From the NCBI GenBank assembly GCA_003476705.1, contig DMVM01000044.1, positions 1 through 6,563 on the forward strand: a stretch of 6,563 bases of DNA, read 5' to 3'. The position numbers and the translations under genes are program-made. How positions within the stretch are numbered: position 1 is the stretch's first letter; each line of letters starts with the position of its first letter. The notes below the pieces were generated by a model that was given only the letters and a program-made list of their open reading frames with translations, had not been told where the DNA came from and did not search any database. This stretch comes from Coprothermobacter sp. (lineage in GTDB: Bacteria > Coprothermobacterota > Coprothermobacteria > Coprothermobacterales > Coprothermobacteraceae). Shown here one piece after another: positions 5,672-6,563 of the stretch.

Positions 5672-6563
5672 CCATTTCCAGCAGCCTGTTTTCCCTATCT
5701 GCTGTTTCCAATGCGTCTATCATCTCTTCCAAGTCCCCGTCTAAAAACCTGTCCAAATAGTAGATTGTGTAATTGATCCTGTGGTCTGTTACCCTATTTT
5801 GCATGAAGTTGTACGTCCGTATTTTTTCTCCTCGTTCGGCTGATCCGATGAGTGATCTACGGGAGCTTGACATGCTTTTTTGTCTCTCTTCGAGCTGACG
5901 CTCGTAAAGTTTTGCCCTGAGCACTTTGAGTGCTTTCATTTTGTTTTGTAGCTGGGATCTTTCGTCTTGACAAGTAACAACTATACCCGTTGGCTTATGC
6001 TTTATTCTGACGGCGGTTTCGTTTTTCTGCACATTTTGGCCACCATGTCCACCTGCTCTGAAAGTATCTATTTCCAAGTCTTCCTCGTTTATTTCAATTT
6101 CTACCTCATCTACTTCTGGCAAAACTGCCACCGTCGCAGTTGATGTGTGAATCCTTCCAGAGGATTCTGTTTCAGGCACCCTTTGAACGCGGTGAACCCC
6201 AGATTCGTATTTGAGCCGCGAATATACCCTATCTCCTTCCACTGAGAAAACAACTTCTTTGAATCCACCAAGATCTGTGGGGTTAGAGTCAACTAGTTCC
6301 ACCTTCCAACCCTTTCTCTCAGCATACCTAGTATACATTCTGAAAAGATCTCCGGCAAACAAAGCTGCTTCCTCACCGCCTACACCAGCTCTAATCTCAA
6401 CAATGACTGGTTTCTCATCCATAGGGTCAGGTTCCACCAGCAACAGCTTTAGTTCCTTTTCTTTTTGAGGAAGAATCTCTTCTAGATCTCGAAGTTCCTC
6501 TTCTGCTAGTTCTTTAAGCTCGTCTTCTCCAGGTTCTTCGAGGATAGCTTTTGCTGATTCAAT
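5658..6563 (-). CDS. prfA: Peptide chain release factor 1, N-terminally truncated by the window edge
   Basis: The minus-strand frame is open from the window edge (6563) to TGA at 5660-5658: 301 residues, against about 355 for full RF1, so some 55 N-terminal residues lie outside. RF1 reads UAA and UAG in the ribosomal A site and triggers peptidyl-tRNA hydrolysis. Visible in order are an acidic helical region, the [20 protein letters not shown] segment, the decoding motif PET (6176-6168; the PxT tripeptide of RF1, not the SPF of RF2) in [14 protein letters not shown], and the catalytic GGQ (6044-6036). The C-terminal [16 protein letters not shown] motif is typical. An apparent TTG start at 6443 is internal; the frame continues upstream with normal RF1 residues ([15 protein letters not shown]). 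Residues around GGQ are unusual ([17 protein letters not shown]). It is upstream of and overlaps prmC, the gene of its modifying enzyme. Confidence 0.96.
   Translation of the reverse strand: MESAKAILEEPGEDELKELAEEELRDLEEILPQKEKELKLLLVEPDPMDEKPVIVEIRAGVGGEEAALFAGDLFRMYTRYAERKGWKVELVDSNPTDLGGFKEVVFSVEGDRVYSRLKYESGVHRVQRVPETESSGRIHTSTATVAVLPEVDEVEIEINEEDLEIDTFRAGGHGGQNVQKNETAVRIKHKPTGIVVTCQDERSQLQNKMKALKVLRAKLYERQLEERQKSMSSSRRSLIGSAERGEKIRTYNFMQNRVTDHRINYTIYYLDRFLDGDLEEMIDALETADRENRLLEMDESA

Overview
The window looks like ordinary bacterial chromosome: dense, medium-GC DNA with strong AGGAGG-type ribosome binding sites, short intergenic gaps and clear hairpin terminators. The gene content (rubredoxin, a lipoprotein sugar-binding protein, a Clp-type ATPase) suggests an anaerobic fermenter, quite possibly a thermophile. 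A Coprothermobacter-like or other deep-branching thermophilic lineage is my best guess. That rests on general protein flavour and recall, not on a search, and should be treated as weak.

Layout. Positions 1-165 (minus strand) hold the N-terminus of a Clp-family ATPase that continues outside the window. Upstream of it, a perfect 12-bp hairpin (250-277) closes a small minus-strand rubredoxin gene (305-463). Positions 464-600 are a divergent promoter region between rubredoxin and a three-gene plus-strand operon at 601-4466. The operon encodes a complete ChvE/GguA/GguB-type monosaccharide ABC importer: lipoprotein receptor, double-domain ATPase and permease, in that order. A 17-bp perfect stem (4482-4521) ends the operon. 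About 350 bp without a credible gene follow (4522-4870). Then come prmC (4871-5671) and the C-terminal five-sixths of prfA (5658-6563), both on the minus strand and overlapping by 14 nt.

How the genes work together. The lipoprotein captures a sugar outside the membrane, the ATPase powers transport and the single permease type forms the channel as a homodimer. No sugar kinase, isomerase or regulator lies in the window, so the substrate cannot be fixed. prfA encodes peptide chain release factor 1, and prmC encodes the methyltransferase that modifies the glutamine of its GGQ motif, a classic translation-termination pair. Rubredoxin and the Clp ATPase are separate small units with redox and proteostasis roles.

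I found no convincing undescribed system. The points most worth a second look are the unusual residues around the release-factor GGQ motif and in the matching PrmC motif, a 9-bp tandem repeat upstream of the clp gene, a cluster of three TTTTAAC elements in the divergent promoter region, and the unexplained 350-bp gap.
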